This document shows, piece after piece, positions 32,385 through 44,519 of a stretch of DNA of 64,000 nt. The number at the start of each line of letters is the position of its first letter. Positions within the stretch are counted from its first letter, which is position 1. The notes beneath the pieces are model-generated. The model made no database searches. It worked only from the letters and a program-made list of their open reading frames with translations, and had not been told where the DNA came from. The translations under genes and the position numbers were made by a program. Source of the DNA: Zizania palustris (lineage: Eukaryota; Streptophyta; Magnoliopsida; Poales; Poaceae); assembly GCA_019279435.1 (NCBI GenBank), contig JAAALK010000285.1, positions 23,840,371 to 23,904,370 of the forward strand, written 5' to 3'.

Positions 32385-34341
32385 TGAGGAGCCATGTTGA
32401 ATAGCGTGGGCCTCATGGCTCCAGAAGTGATGAGTCATTGTCAACGATAGTCAAAGAGGACAAAAGAAGAAGAGATCTACTATTTCATGGGCCGCGTATG
32501 ACTTAGGTACACGGGCAGCGAGTGACTGTCGGGCAGAGGAGGCTACGAAGTCAGGTTGGCCCAATCCGGGTACATGGGCCAGAAGTAGTAGAAGACCCAC
32601 TGGGCTGTTGACCAGGACTGACTCAGGTACACGGGCGGTGAGCGACTGCCGGGCTGAGAGAGCTGCGGAGTCGGGCCGGCCCAATCCGGGTACCTGGTGC
32701 AAAGCCGGTGGAGGCTTTGTCAGTTTCAGCGCAAAACTGACAATTGTCGATCTTGTATCCGACTATCTAGAAGAGAAGTCGTAGTCGCTACGAAAACTTA
32801 GCTTCTGGATAAGTCATCTGTATCTCTAGGCCCACAGTCAGTCAGTCGTGTCTATAAAAATACCTAAGGTCAGTAGAGTCTTTTCCTTTATTCCTGCGTC
32901 TGTAAAAAACCCTAAGGGGCTGGTGGAATATTCCTAGTGTTGGGCAGCCTATAAATAGGACCCCAATCCCTAGGGTTAGGTCACCCTTTTGGCTGAAATC
33001 AATTCATACTCCTTTGGGTCATTTTTGTTTCTTATTCTCTCTCTCTTGTTTGTGCGCCGCCAGGCATTTTGCCCCTGTTTCTTGTCTTGCATTTATTTCA
33101 TTCTTACTGTTGCAGTAAAGCTTCTATTCTCTAATCGTGCGCAGCAACTGCAGTGTTTTAATGGCTTCATTTCACTCGCACAGCAAGTTTATTCATGGAT
33201 TTTAAGGCTTCGGTTGCTTCTGTTGCGTCTGTTCTTCACGCAAGTAGTACTAGTTCTTGCTGTTGCAAGTAGTACTACTACACTGTTGCAACAGTACACT
33301 AGTACCAGCTTTTTGCTTTCTACTGCGCAGCTTTTTGATCGAAGTTGACAGGGCTGAGTACCTTTTTTGACTATTTTTCTGGCGAAGCCACCCTCACTGT
33401 TCGAAGCCCCTTAGCTCCGTGAGGTAGGCTTCGATCTAACATCTTCGAAGGCTTCGCTTGAACTTCGGCTTCATTTTTGTGTTGTGTCTCTAGCTTCGCA
33501 GAACACTTTGCACTCTATCAGCTTCACATACTTCGATAGTCTTTGCGAAGGTGTTCTCAGTCACGAGCTATTCGAAGTCGATACTTCGTCAGGCTTCGGA
33601 GTTAGCTTCGAAGCTTATCTCACTAATTGACTTCGTTTTGGTTTCACCGTCGCGTGTTAGCTTCGCTTCTCTTTTCGAAGGTCGCCTTTTCGAAGGTAGA
33701 GTGTAGGCTTCGAATTTGGTTTCTCTGTCGTGTGACAGGCTTCGCTTTCTTTGTTCGAAGGTTGGCCGTCTGTGCATTGTGTTCGAAGTATTCTGTTCGA
33801 AGGATAGGCTTCGAAGCACTCAGCTCGAAGCTAGCTTCGATACTTCCGTACTTCGCTTCGAAGCATACTTCGTTCCCGGCCACTTCGAACTAGGCTAGAT
33901 CAAAACATACCTTCGGCATTTTCACAACAGCCTTCGGCAGGCTTCGCAACTAACCTCCGAAACAGGCTTCGACCAGCGAAGCAGGCTTCGACCACCAAAG
34001 CAGACCTCGACGGGCGAAGCAGGCTTCGCCAAGTTCCAAACAGGAGACAAATCTGAACAGTAACTTTTCATCTCACTTTATATATATTTAGATCATTTCA
34101 TTGAGAAGTTTGGCCTGACATGTCTAGTATACTTTGTTTATCTGCCTAGTTGCATTGCTCTGGTAGTTCTCTGTTTAACATCAGTTGATTCTAGGCTAGA
34201 TACCTTTAGACTTAGGCTATCTGTTCATTTTCTATTGATTAGTCTTTTGTGGTGCGTTGGGTGTTGGGAACAGGCCATATATTCGAAAGAATTTTTAAGG
34301 CGCCCATTCACCCCCCTCCGGTCGCTACTTTCGGTCCTACA
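32385..34341 (+). repeat. 3' LTR of copia element C (1957 bp)
   Basis: Same length as the 5' LTR, ends TGAGGAGCC ... CCTACA, and followed by the GTTTA duplication at 34342-34346. It carries the TATA box (about 32950) and the CTTCG-dense block (33330-34040). Confidence 0.95.
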
Positions 34342-34346
34342 GTTTA

Positions 34347-35870
34347 TTATTAGCGTTCCAAACCCATTCGGTCGCGTACATGTCGGCTGAATCCTCCTCT
34401 TCTGATTCTTCCTCATCAGAGTGTTCCATGATGTGGATTTTAGCCCTAGGCTTATTAAACGTCTTAATAAACTTTTTATCTTTGGTTCAGACTTCCTGGA
34501 CTAGAGCCTGTTGTAAAACTTGGCTAACTTCTAAAAAATTCTGGTTGTCTAATCTTTCTTTAATCTCAGGACGTAGCCCATTAAACGCTAGCTCTGCCAA
34601 GTCTCTTTCCGAAATATTAAGGCTGAAACATCGGTTTCTAGTATCCCTAAAACGCTTGATGTAGTCAGAGGCGTTCTCGTTAGATTTCTGTCTAACCGAT
34701 GTCAAGTGCGAAAGCCTAAGTTCTGTCTCACCCGTGTAAAAGTAAACATGGATTTTTCGCTCTAAATCATCCCACGTCTGAACGGAGTTCGGTGGGAGCG
34801 CCGAAAACCATGTGAAAGCGGTGCAAGATAGTGAGAGAGAAAATAGTCTAACTTTTAGGGCATCTATCCCGCTAACTTCTCCATACTGTGCCAAAAATTG
34901 ACTAATGTGCTCTAGTGTGGTTTTGCTACCCTCGCCGTCGAACTTAGTGAATTCAAGGATTCTATAGCCGTGGGGTAGGGTATCGTATCGAGATGATCGG
35001 GGTATGGCTTATGGTAAACCCTAACCCATCCCTTGCGCACGAAGCCGACACACTCTCTAAATAGTGCGTGGATCGGCTCCTCTATGTCATCTTGACATGT
35101 CTCCTGCGCACGCCTCTCATGCGGGGGTGCGACACGTGGTTGGATATCAGCGTGTCAGCCATGGGCCTCTTCCCTGCGCGCTATCTGCATGACTTGCTCG
35201 TGTCCGGGTGCCTGCGCATATGTTGCGGGTAGCGTGGGTATCGGTGCAGGTGGTGGTGCATGGTATGCAGTGCTAGTTTGGCCGCAAGTATAATGATTAG
35301 TCTCGGCCATATGCGTAGGGGACGGAGACATCATGGTCGTGCCAGTGCTGCCGTCGGTTCTATCGTACACATGGTATGCCAGAGGTGCACTAGCAATAGG
35401 GACCGGGGGTACGGCCTCTGTAAAGCCGAACCTTCTAAGAGTCGCCTCTACTTGGGAACTGACTGCTGAATCTAGATGGTTGGCTAGCGAAGCGCTAACA
35501 GCTTGATCTACTGATGCGGCTATTTTTTGCTCAATCTCTAAATAAGATAAACGAGGCGATACAGGTGTTACCTGGACCTGAGCGAGGTCGGGGCTGACGA
35601 TGTCGCACTTGATGAAGCCTGCGCGTGTCTTAACGTAGCCCCCAAGCATCACGTCTTGGAGCACCTTCAGCTTTGCCTCGATATCTGCTCAGTCTTCTGC
35701 GGGGATATCTTCAAGAGTAGGTGTCAGGATGTTGCGGTTGTCGATATCCGCGCCCCCTATTGTGTCCATCGGCGGTGTAGACGTAGTAGTAGATGTAGAT
35801 GTGCCGGTGGCCGATGTAGACGTACTTGTCATGTTGGCGTAGCTTTCCCCAGTGGAATCGCCAAAAAGTC
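34347..35870 (-). pseudogene. Element B gag, N-terminal half
   Basis: The minus-strand frames 35919-35689, 35664-35155 and 34894-34487 form the start of a Tat-type gag. There is a Ser/Thr-rich leader (STSTSATGTSTSTTTS), then a segment SYLEIEQKIAASVDQAVSAS, then the retrotransposon-gag core with FTWFSALPPNSVQTWDDLE, LRLSHLTSVRQ and FNGLRPEIKERLDNQ. B' encodes the same blocks at 59269-60687. Frameshifts and stops separate the blocks (for example near 35155 and 34900). The region ends at the GTTTA duplication of insertion C and continues at 23091. Confidence 0.85.
35846..35863 (-). other. Primer binding site of element B
   Basis: On the minus strand TGGCGATTCCACTGGGGA lies 7 bases after the LTR end. 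B' has TGGCGACTCCGATGGGGA at the matching place (59238-59255). TGG at the start fits the complement of a tRNA CCA end. It differs from the initiator-Met type in the other elements; I did not assign the tRNA. Confidence 0.75.
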
Positions 35871-37154
35871 TGTTGACATGAAAACGTGCCCCCGCACTTG
35901 GGTCAGTTTGACGATCCAAAAGTGTGCGGATACTTAGGGACAGGCCTAAGCGTGACGCAGCACCGACGTCGCGTTCCGACTACCCTTAGTCGTGATAAGG
36001 GGGGTGGAGTCGCTAGGCAATCAGATCACACAAAATAATCCAATTAGCCAAAAGAAATATATTTAAACAGAATAAATCAGCAAACCGATCAGAGCCTGTA
36101 TGCTACGGAGTATGGTGCGAAGGGGTCACCGAAGTATACCTTCAGCGTCTGGTGCGAAGTGTCTCACCGAAGGATGCCTTCGGCGTTCGGACTGGTCCAG
36201 TCGAAGGTGAACTCCGAACGGATCCGGATGTGACAATCACCTCCGAACGGCAAGGTTCGGCGCGAAGTCTCTGATACCGCGAAGTACAAAATAATGACCC
36301 AAACACCGCGCGTGGGTGTGACTTCGTCCAAAGCAAGGTGCGAGCGTAGCGAAGCCTATAGCGACGAAGTATGCGAGCGAAGCGTGTAGTCGAAGCCCAT
36401 AGTCTCACCGAAGGGTGTTCTAGCAACCTCCGAAACCAATCTCTCATCTCCGGACGCCTCCGACGAAGTAACTTCGTACATGGAAACCTGCAATTGAGGG
36501 GATTCGAAGTACCAATTCGGTCTGAGGACCGAATTCTGCTAAGTGTTGCACTAGCAGCGAAGGTAGCAATCTGTTACGCAAATTAGCGGATACTTCACAG
36601 GCGAAGTAACAAGGTGATAGCAATCTATTACGTAGATTAACGGATACTTAACAAGCAAAGTAACAAGGATTACCACTGTTCCGAAGTGGCCGGCAGAGGG
36701 CTTCCAAGAAAACCCACGAAGAGGTACAGGAAAGTAAAGATAAAGTAAATGCGATCAAAGCTAAGGCTTTGTGTTAGAGTTGTGTTGGGGGGCTCTAAGC
36801 TGGCCTCGCCTCTGTATTTATAGGGGCCAAAATTCTGAACTATCTGCTATAATTCAGCTTGGATAGAGATAAAAACTTAGCCGGGATTGTATCCAACTCT
36901 ATCTCTACCGAAGTGGGCTTCGGCCAGGCCCGTCGAGGCCTGCTCCTCGGGCCGAAGCTTTGGTGGCATGGGCCTCCGAAGGCTTCCTGGCCGAAGGCCG
37001 TGGGCTGGCCAGAGGCTTTCGGAGCCCACAGCCCAATGAACCTTCAGCCCCGTAGGGCTTCGGCCTGACCCTGGACATGTGTATTTTTGGCACAAATTAC
37101 CAAAATTGATATTTTGACAATCCCAGCCATTGATGCCATTTTTTGCTATCAACA
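35871..37154 (-). repeat. 5' LTR of element B (1284 bp)
   Basis: On the minus strand it begins TGTTGATAGC at 37154 and ends TGTCAACA at 35871 (TG...CA with inverted ends). It matches the LTRs of B' at 57987-59230 and 63394 onward. It contains a TATA-like TATAAATA on the minus strand near 36814-36823 and one copy of the roughly 57-bp GC-rich unit that is repeated three times in B'. Confidence 0.9.
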
Positions 37155-37303
37155 GCGGGCCACTGATTTCACTCGACTGCCACTACTAAAAGGATTAGTA
37201 GTGGGGGCTGGTGACGTTAGCATGCCCGCTACTTATTACACCCGACTGCCACTACTAATAGAGGTAGGCATTATATATCTAGCATATAATAAACTGCCCA
37301 CAA
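37155..37303. other. 149-bp fragment with inverted GCCACTACTA motifs (CACTA-like debris)
   Basis: Lies between the B LTR and the truncated D LTR. It contains GCCACTACTAA and TTAGTAGTGG in opposite orientations, the style of CACTA subterminal repeats, and resembles 52500-52763 in character but not in exact motif. It could be the left side of the CACTA-like element on D's right flank. It is not coding. Confidence 0.4.
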
Positions 37304-37549
37304 CCTCCATGCGTACATCCGAGTCCACTCTCGACTTCGACTGACACCCTCGACCATCTGGCATTAGACTCTCCGTCTAACCCTAATCCCGTGCCATCGA
37401 TAGTTGACGAGTAACTCAAGCCTACACACACAAGACAAACACAGACACACGCACCAACTCCAATACATCCAGACTCAACTCATGAACTCAACCTGTCAAT
37501 CACTCATCATTCCATTGAACACTAGTGACACACCTCACTATGTTCCTCA
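37304..37549 (-). repeat. Truncated 3' LTR of element D
   Basis: Matches 51960-52204 closely, starting from CCTCCATGCGTACATCCGAG. On the minus strand it begins at the TG at 37549 next to the polypurine tract; the other 2.3 kb of the LTR are absent. The flank is the CACTA-like fragment at 37155-37303. Confidence 0.9.
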
Positions 37550-38680
37550 ATCTTCCCCTTGATGAGTGCATTGACAACACAAGATCCGAAAAGAGTAAAG
37601 TGAAGATTCAGCACACAAGTGACCATGAAAGCTCTAAAGAGAGCAAAATGAGAAAACATGTCACTTGCCAAATGATAAAGCAACACAAAAGCTCAAAAGC
37701 TCCAGAAAGATCGCTCAAAAGATCACAAACTCATCAAAAAGATCCAAGTCCTCCAAGCACTCTCCCCGTTTTGCAATGCAGACATCAAGATAGCCCCATG
37801 AGTCGAGAGAGTAAAGTGACCATGCCATGCTTCCAAAGTATGAAAAAGTCCAATTATAGTACAAGTACTCCTTGTGACTTACAATCAGTCCTAACTAAAT
37901 TGCATGGCAAACTTTGAATGACTATAATCTAAATATCCGTATGAGCAAGCAGTTTGAAGTTTATGCAAACAAAAGCATCACTACCCAGACTAGTGAACTA
38001 GACATGGCAAGGTAAGAAGCACAAAAGCTAGTCACAAACCAACTCGAAAAGCACATCCCACTACAAGGAGCTGCAGCAAACTTGATATGCGAGATAAGTA
38101 AACTTTTTATTTCATTTTTTTAATTCCAGGGGTTATTTGCAAGTCAACCTTATGCTAACCGATCAAGCCAAGCCTAGGATAAACCATCGGAAGCTTAAGG
38201 CGTTGATCTTGGTATACACTCGATGTCCTAGTTCAAACCAAAGTGCAATGGAATGCAGTCTAGAACAAAGTAGTGCGACTATGCAAACCCACCTGGATCT
38301 TTTCAATTTTATCAACACTTAAGCACTTTTGATTAATTTTCAACATTTTCATTTTTCAATTTTGCATTTTGTTATCTATTTTTAGCAAACATGATCAAGA
38401 TGCATATGAGCATCCAAGTGACAAGGACAAATCTATCAAGCAAGAAATGAATAGCTAAAGCACCCTAGCCTATTCATGCTAGAAACCAGACTTGGTAGTG
38501 ACCATTTTCAAATTTTCGCAATGAAAAGCCATGCTCAACACATATAGATAGATGAGTTCATTCTAAGCACAATCAAACAGTGAAAGCAGGACAATATCGA
38601 AAAGTGCACACACAAGTCATGTACATGTAAAAGAAATTAATCATATTTTAGAAGCATATGCATATGTACGCAACTCCCCC
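37550..38680 (-). other. Non-coding 3' region of element D with polypurine tract
   Basis: Minus strand. The purine tract AAGGGGAAGAT (complement of 37550-37560) adjoins the LTR, and a second run lies near 38671. The block 38125-38262 is the conserved copia tail sequence also found in C and E. The rest is AT-rich; I see no gene. Confidence 0.7.
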
Positions 38681-40308
38681 TCACATAATGCCATAAGGAT
38701 GAAAAATGCCAAGCTCTCCCCTCAAAAATGCAAAGCAAGAAGCATCGAGAGTCTTGGTGAAAATATCTGCAAGCTGGTTTTGAGTATCAACAAAACACAA
38801 TTCAATATTTCCCTTTTCATTGTGATCTCTCAAAAAGTGATAACGCACGTCAATGTGTTTGGTCCTAGAATGTTGTACTAGGTTGTTTGCTAACCTGATT
38901 GCACTTGTGTTATCACAAAAGAGTGGAACACGTGAAAACTCTAACCCAAATTCCTGCAAAGTAGAAACCATCCAAAAAATCTATGCGCGACAGCTAGCGG
39001 CAGCTACACATTCAGCCTCGTCTTTAGACTGTGCAACGCTAGACTGTTTGCGTGAAGACCAACACACAAGAGAAGATCCAAGAAAATGACATGTTCCAGA
39101 CATACTCTTACGATCAATTCGGCAACAAGCAAAGTCAGCGTCAAAAAAACATCGCAAGCATAATGAAGATGATGCAGAATACCAAATACCGAATTCAAGA
39201 GTATGCTTGAGGTACCTTAAAATGCATTTGACAGCTTCACGATGTGATGCCCTGGGAGAAGCCTGAAAACGAGTGGAGAGACACATAGCAAAGTGTATGT
39301 CCGGCCTCATAGCCGTCAAGTACAGGAGGGAGCCGATCATGTTGCGATACTCCTTCTGGTCCACCTCTTCTCCGTCTTCATCTGGATCAAGAGCAATAGA
39401 AGTGCCCATTTGGGTAGCAAGTGGTTTAGCGTCAGACATGTCAAATCGTTTAAGCAAATCTCTCGTGTATTTTGTTTGATGGACACAAGTTCCTTGTTTG
39501 CTTTGTTTGATCTGCAAACCTAGGAAGAAGGTCAGCTCGCCCATCATTAACATCTCAAACTCTCTGCTCATCGAATATGCAAACTCAGCAACAAGTGTAT
39601 GAGATGAACCACCAAATATTATATCATCGACATATATCTGAACAAGTATGAAGTCTTTGCCATGCATGAGAGTGAACAACGTTTTGTCAACGGACCACAT
39701 CTTGTACCCATGCTCGATCAAGAACGTCCTCAGGCGGTCGTACCAGGCCCTTGGTGCTTGTTTGAGCCCATATAATGCTTTGTGAAGTTTAAACACTCTA
39801 TGGGGGTACTTGGGATCCTCAAAGCCAGGAGGCTGCTTGACATAAACGTCTTCTCCTATGAAACCATTCAAAAATGGGCTTTTCACATCCATTTGAAAAG
39901 GTTTAAAACCGCGCGAAGAGGCAAAAGCAAGCAAGATCCTAATGGCCTCAAGTCGATCTACTGGTGCAAAAGTTTCTCCAAAATCAATCCCCTCGACTTG
40001 AGTATACCCTTGCGCCACTAATCTAGCTTTGTTTTTCACTATCGCCCCATACTCCCCCTATTTGTTTTGAAAATCCATTTTGTACCAATTAAATGAATGT
40101 TAGGGGATGGATCAACGAGAACCCAAACTTGATTTGTTTCAAAGTTTTCAAGTTCCTCATGCATGGCATTGACCCAACTCGCATCAGACAAAGCATGACT
40201 AACATCTAATGGTTCAAAATTATCAACAAAAGCAGAATCAACAAAATGAGTGTGAGATCGGGTTACTCGTTCATTTAGCTCGCCAATGATCTGCTCCGGG
40301 GGATGCAT
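38681..40308 (-). pseudogene. Element D reverse transcriptase and RNase H
   Basis: Minus-strand frames 40308-40039, 40039-38981 and 38971-38681. RT begins NQVWVLVDPSPN; FQMDVKSPFLNG and the YVDDIIFGGS box (near 39620) are present. RNase H shows DADFACCRIDRKSMSGTCHF, then AQSKDEAECVAAASC near 39010, where the usual TEAEYVAA is altered. The end reads TKHIDVRYHFLRDH and QLADIFTKTLD. A frame change near 40039 splits RT and another near 38975 splits RNase H. The role is as in element C. Confidence 0.88.
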
Positions 40309-40335
40309 TCTTTGAATACGAAGCGGTGCTTCTCT

Positions 40336-41783
40336 CTACGATAGAATCTCCCCCTCAACTCTTGCTGAAGTTTGCTCCAGACTCTCAGAAGTGGAATCTT
40401 CAGGTCCTGTAGTCAAAGTAGTCGAAGCTTCTGGAGTTGCCGTAGAAGGAGGTAGTGGTATGGCCTCAGGATCTTCATCGTCTGATGGATCATCTTCCTC
40501 AGAAAGCGTTTCACTCATATCGTGTTCACTTGAAAATTCAAAGTTAGGACTAACACATGGAGAATTTTCATCGAAAGTTACGTCACAAGATTCAACCAAT
40601 GTGTTAGTTTCAAGATTGAAAACACCATAAGAGTGTCCATGTAAAGAATAGCCCAAAAAGATCCCATCAGATGCACGCGATTCAAATTTATCCAAATTGC
40701 CTCGCTTTAGGATGAAGCAACGACATCCAAACACTCTGAAGTGAGTGGCCTTGGGCTTCCTCCCAAAGCGGAGTTCATAAGAAGTCACATTCAACAAAGA
40801 GTGCAAAAATATCCTGTTGGAGATGTAACATGCTGTACTCATGGTTTCAGCCCAAAATTTCTAGGAGTCCTCAGCTCATTCAGCATTGTCCTAGCCATCT
40901 ACACAAGAGTACGATTCTTCCTCTCAACCACACCATTTTTTTGAGGGACTCTTGGTGCAGAAAATTGATGTTCAATCCCATGTTCAAGACAAAAATCTGC
41001 AAAAGAGCTATTTTTGAACTTGGTGACGTTATCGCTTCGAAGAGCCTTCATTGCACAAGGGAGTTCATTAAATAGCCTCAGCGCTAAGCTCTGAAAGTGT
41101 ATGAACACTTCATCCTTGCTTACGAGAAAGAAAACCCAAGAGTAGCGAGAATAGTCGTCAACCACAACAAGCACGTACCATTTGCTGCCTAAAGAGCTAA
41201 CTCGAGATGGACCAACTGTATCCAAATGTAAAAGCTCACCGGGTCGCTCAGTCATCACCATGTTTATGAGGTAATGTGAGGCAGAAACCATTTAAACAAG
41301 ATGACAAGGAGCACAAATGAGGTTCTTCTCAATTTTTAGCTCGGGCAATCCTCGGATGAGTCCTAGGGCACTCAATCTCACAAGAAAATCAAAACACATG
41401 TGCCCTAGTCTCCTATGCCACATCCAAAGCTCAGAAGATGGTTCAGCTACAAGACAATGAGAAGAACCAAAAGACTCAATGAAATCAGCCCCCAAAATTC
41501 TCCCTACTCTTAAGATTTTGCAAATAAAAGCTCCAGAAGATTCACACACAAAAGAAGCATCACGACTGAAATGAACCTCAAAACCCTCATCAAGCAATTG
41601 TGAAATAGAAAGCAAATTGTAACCTAAATCCTCAACCAACGCAACATTAGAGAGAGTGAAATTTTCATTAATTTTGATCATATCATTGCCCTTCACTCTG
41701 CTTTTGCGATTGTTTCCAAAAGTGATGCTTTCACGCTGCTTGGCTGAGGTGAAACTGGAGAACCATGAAGAATTCCCGGTCAT
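40336..41783 (-). pseudogene. Element D protease end and integrase
   Basis: The minus strand from 41783 starts inside the protease site (MTGNSSWF). The integrase zinc module WHRRLGHMCFDFL...CAPCH follows (41292-41783). The core at 41291-40899 has LHLDTVGPS, then LRSDNVTKFKN, where the family normally has SDNG[ST]EF, and PQKNGVVERKN. The C-terminal part runs 40842-40336 (FGRKPKATHFRVFGCRCF). A TAA-type break lies near 41290 and another near 40870. The altered residues beside the second catalytic Asp suggest decay. Confidence 0.85.
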
Positions 41784-41903
41784 GTGTCGAGAACACCCGG
41801 AATCAATGATCCACTTGTCCTCTAGCCTCCCATGACTCCCCTAAGTAGAGAATAAAAATCTCGAGTACTTAGCGCTGGGTTTAGAGATAAGATGCTTAGG
41901 TAT

Positions 41904-44096
41904 CTAGCACTGAACTACCCAAGAAGTAGGTAAAGCAGGAGACTGTATGTGATGAGAATCATACTGCACATGTGGTCTCCTTGCAACTCGCTGAGGTCTC
42001 CTAAAATAATTAGGACCAAAATGCCTACGTGGTCTATCATCATACGATGTACGATATACACCATGATGGGCATAGCCACTCATATAGCTGTAAGGAGCAT
42101 CATAATTAGTATAAGCATTATAATCATAGTCATGCATATCAAATGAAGAATGAGAATGTAAAGCATAAGCATGATGTTCATCTTTCATGTGTCTATAGCA
42201 AAAACCAATCAAGTGTCCTACACGATGACAATAAGTGTAATGGAAAACTTTCTTTGGTGCAGGTTTATAGGTTTCTGGTGCAAACCTCACAGTTTTCCTA
42301 GGTTTTTGCTTTGAGTCTGTCTTGAGTGAAGAAATGATTATCTTTTTGGGTTGGGTAGGATCTTTGGCTTTTTGTGGTGTGTCTAACTGGGCTCTCTCTT
42401 TCTCAAGGGTAGTAGGTAGAGTGAACACCGTTTGTCTTGGGGTACTAGATGAAGTCCTCTCATAACCTAACCCAATAGCTAACCCTACCCTGTCAGCACA
42501 CATTTTAGTTTTATCCAAAAGCAGATCCATTTTCCCTTTCCCCTCTGTGCATTTATCTACCATAGAAAGTAGATAATCATTCTCACACTTCAACTTCTCT
42601 CCTTTCTCTCTAGCAAAGCTGAGTTGGTCATTCAGGGTGATGTAGGTGGGACAAGCCGGTTGCACATCCTTAGAACACTCAGCACTCTCCAATCTAGCCT
42701 TAAGATCATTTATATGTTTATCTCTCGGACTAACAGTCTCAATCAGAAGGGTGCAGTTTAGGCATTCATCGATGGCATTAGGATTAGACTCTACCACCAT
42801 TAGTTGCTTCTAAACATTTTCAAGTTTTTCAATGTTTTTAGCATGAATCAGACGCAACTGAGCAAGTTCATCCATCAAAATAAGACATGACTCACAATCA
42901 GCAGTTTCAGATTTAAATTGCAATAAAGCAAGTTCAATAGACAATGATTCAATTTTAAGCTTTTGTTCTTTTCTTTCTTTAGAAGCAAGTTTGAGCAGTA
43001 TATCTTATGAAATCATTGCATCATGTAATTCATTGTTTTACACAAGTAATTGATCAAGAGATAGACTAAACTCAGATAAGTCGGGTTCATCGCTACTTTG
43101 CTTGCCATTGGCCATGAAGCAGAGGTCGTTGAAGTCCTTCATCTTTTCTTTCTTCTCGTCATTCTTATCTGGTTCATCTTCATCAGAATTGGGATCTTCA
43201 CTCAAGGTGTTGTCGATGTCGCTGAGTGCTGCCACGAAAGCTCGAGCCATTCTTTTGCCACCTTTCCTCTTTTGCCTTTGTAGAACGGGTTTTTATCTTT
43301 TTTCTGATACTTTTGTTTACGTTCATTTTTTTCTTTTAGTTTTGGGAAGTTGGATTTAATGTGATTTAGGTCACCGCACTCGAAACACCCTCGAGAGACT
43401 TCTCTCCTCTGATCTCTTCTATCATTGTAGAATCAAGTGAACTTTTTGACTATTAGAGCAAGCTCTTCATCGTCTAATGTGTCCACTTGGTCCTTTGTGA
43501 TAGAGACCAAAGAAGACAAAGCAAATCCCCCAGAAAAAGCACACACATCATACATGCTACCTCCAGATGAGGTGCCACTGCCGGAACCGGAAACTAGTGC
43601 CATGGATTGTGGCAAAGAGCTCCCAATCCTAGAACGAGATGCCTTGGCGATCTCGGTGGACTTAAGCTTACTGAAAAGTTCATCGCATGTCAAAGTATCG
43701 AAGCTTGTAGACTCTTCAATGCTTGAGATCTTAACTTCCCATATGCTATGATCTAGAGCATAGAGAAGTTTGATCGCTCGGTCATGATCTGAGTAAGCTA
43801 GCATCCCAGTGGAGCACAAGCTACTAACAATGCCGTCAAAGCGAGCAAACAAAGCATTAACAGATTCGCCAGAGCCTTGCACGAACATTTGGTATTCTTT
43901 ATTATATGTGCTCTGCCTCCTAGCCTTAATCTGCGATGTGCCCTCATGAAAAGTACTCAATGTCGACTAAATCTCTCGAGCAGTACGAAGGTGCTGGACC
44001 CTGTCGAACTCGTTGCCACTCAGACTGATAAAAAGAATGTTTCTAGCCTTGCTATTACATTCATATTGAGCCTTCTCAGTCTCTGAGGTACGAGTT
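41904..44096 (-). pseudogene. Element D gag, main part
   Basis: Frames 43960-43433, 43250-43038 and 42800-41904 on the minus strand. The first is the gag core (FHEGTSQIKARRQSTYNKEY, FDTLTCDELFSKLKSTE). The zinc knuckle between frames reads CFECGDLNHIKSNF: the last Cys is Phe. Next comes an acidic segment (SDEDEPDKNDEK), a coiled-coil-like region, and the second motif (YCHRVGHLIGFC) near 42215 with Tyr in place of the first Cys. In-frame stops occur near 43970 (TAG at a Trp codon), 43432 and 43037. The N-terminus is at 49476-49606 beyond the CACTA insertion. Confidence 0.83.
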
Positions 44097-44099
44097 TCA

Positions 44100-44500
44100 C
44101 ACTACAACAAAACAAGGAACTTCCATCGGCCAAAGCTGACGGAAGTTAGCCCTTTCCCGACGGAAGAAGCTAACTTCTGTCGGCAAAACGCTAACTTCCA
44201 TCGGCCTTTGGCCAATGGAAGCGAGGAGACGGAAGTTAGCTAACTTTCGTCGGCGGCAGACGGAAGTTAGCTAACTTCCGTCGGCTTGACGTGGCCGACG
44301 GAAGTTAGCCCCAAACTCTGCCACGTCAGCAGGGGGCGCTAACTTCCGTCGGCCAGTCTAGCCGATGAAAGTTAGGGGCAGCTAACTTCCGTCGGCTTTG
44401 GCCCTAGCCGACGGAAGTTAGCCTTTCTGCCCACGTGGCCGAAACCAGCTAACTTCCGTCGGCTATGGTAAAAGCCGACGGAAGTTAGCTGGTATTTTTT
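44100..44500. repeat. Left subterminal repeats of CACTA 1
   Basis: Direct and inverted copies of AACTTCCGTCGGC/GCCGACGGAAGTT, several in hairpin pairs (for example 44447-44492). In CACTA elements such subterminal arrays are the binding sites for the DNA-binding transposase protein. Confidence 0.85.
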
Positions 44501-44519
44501 TTTTGTTTTTTCCTGGTTC

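Larger units (their letters stand above)
23097..34341 (+). mobile_element. Ty1/copia SIRE/Maximus-type element C, full length, 11,245 bp
   Basis: Two 1957-bp LTRs (23097-25053, 32385-34341) start TGAGGAGCC and end in TACA. They are flanked by perfect 5-bp duplications GTTTA at 23092-23096 and 34342-34346. It lies in the gag of element B. The uninterrupted site is seen in B' at 60724-60728 (TAAAC on the other strand). The order is PBS, gag, protease, integrase, RT/RNase H, a 1.3-kb non-coding tail, polypurine tract: the copia order. The LTR end ...CACCCCCCTC...CGCTACTTTCGG and the long tail with several polypurine runs resemble the SIRE/Maximus lineage (Opie/Ji of maize). It carries several stops and is not autonomous as it stands. 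Confidence 0.95.
1..37154 (-). mobile_element. Ty3/gypsy Tat-type element B (5' LTR, gag, PR, RT; split by two insertions; 3' end outside the window)
   Basis: Three minus-strand blocks fit together as one element in the order expected of a gypsy element: LTR (35871-37154), gag (34347-35870 then 23091 downward), aspartic protease (to 20756), and RT/RNase H (1193 to 1). The gaps are exactly filled by two other elements. At C (23097-34341) the flanks are joined by a GTTTA duplication. At the Tekay compound (1194-20755) the left end is a clean LTR terminus. The plus-strand relative B' at 57987-64000 shows the uninterrupted order and supports the reconstruction. The 5 bases right of the LTR (37155-37159, gcggg) should recur at B's other end. 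Seen: block order, orientation and LTR ends. Inferred: that 1-1193 belongs to the same copy. Confidence 0.8.
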
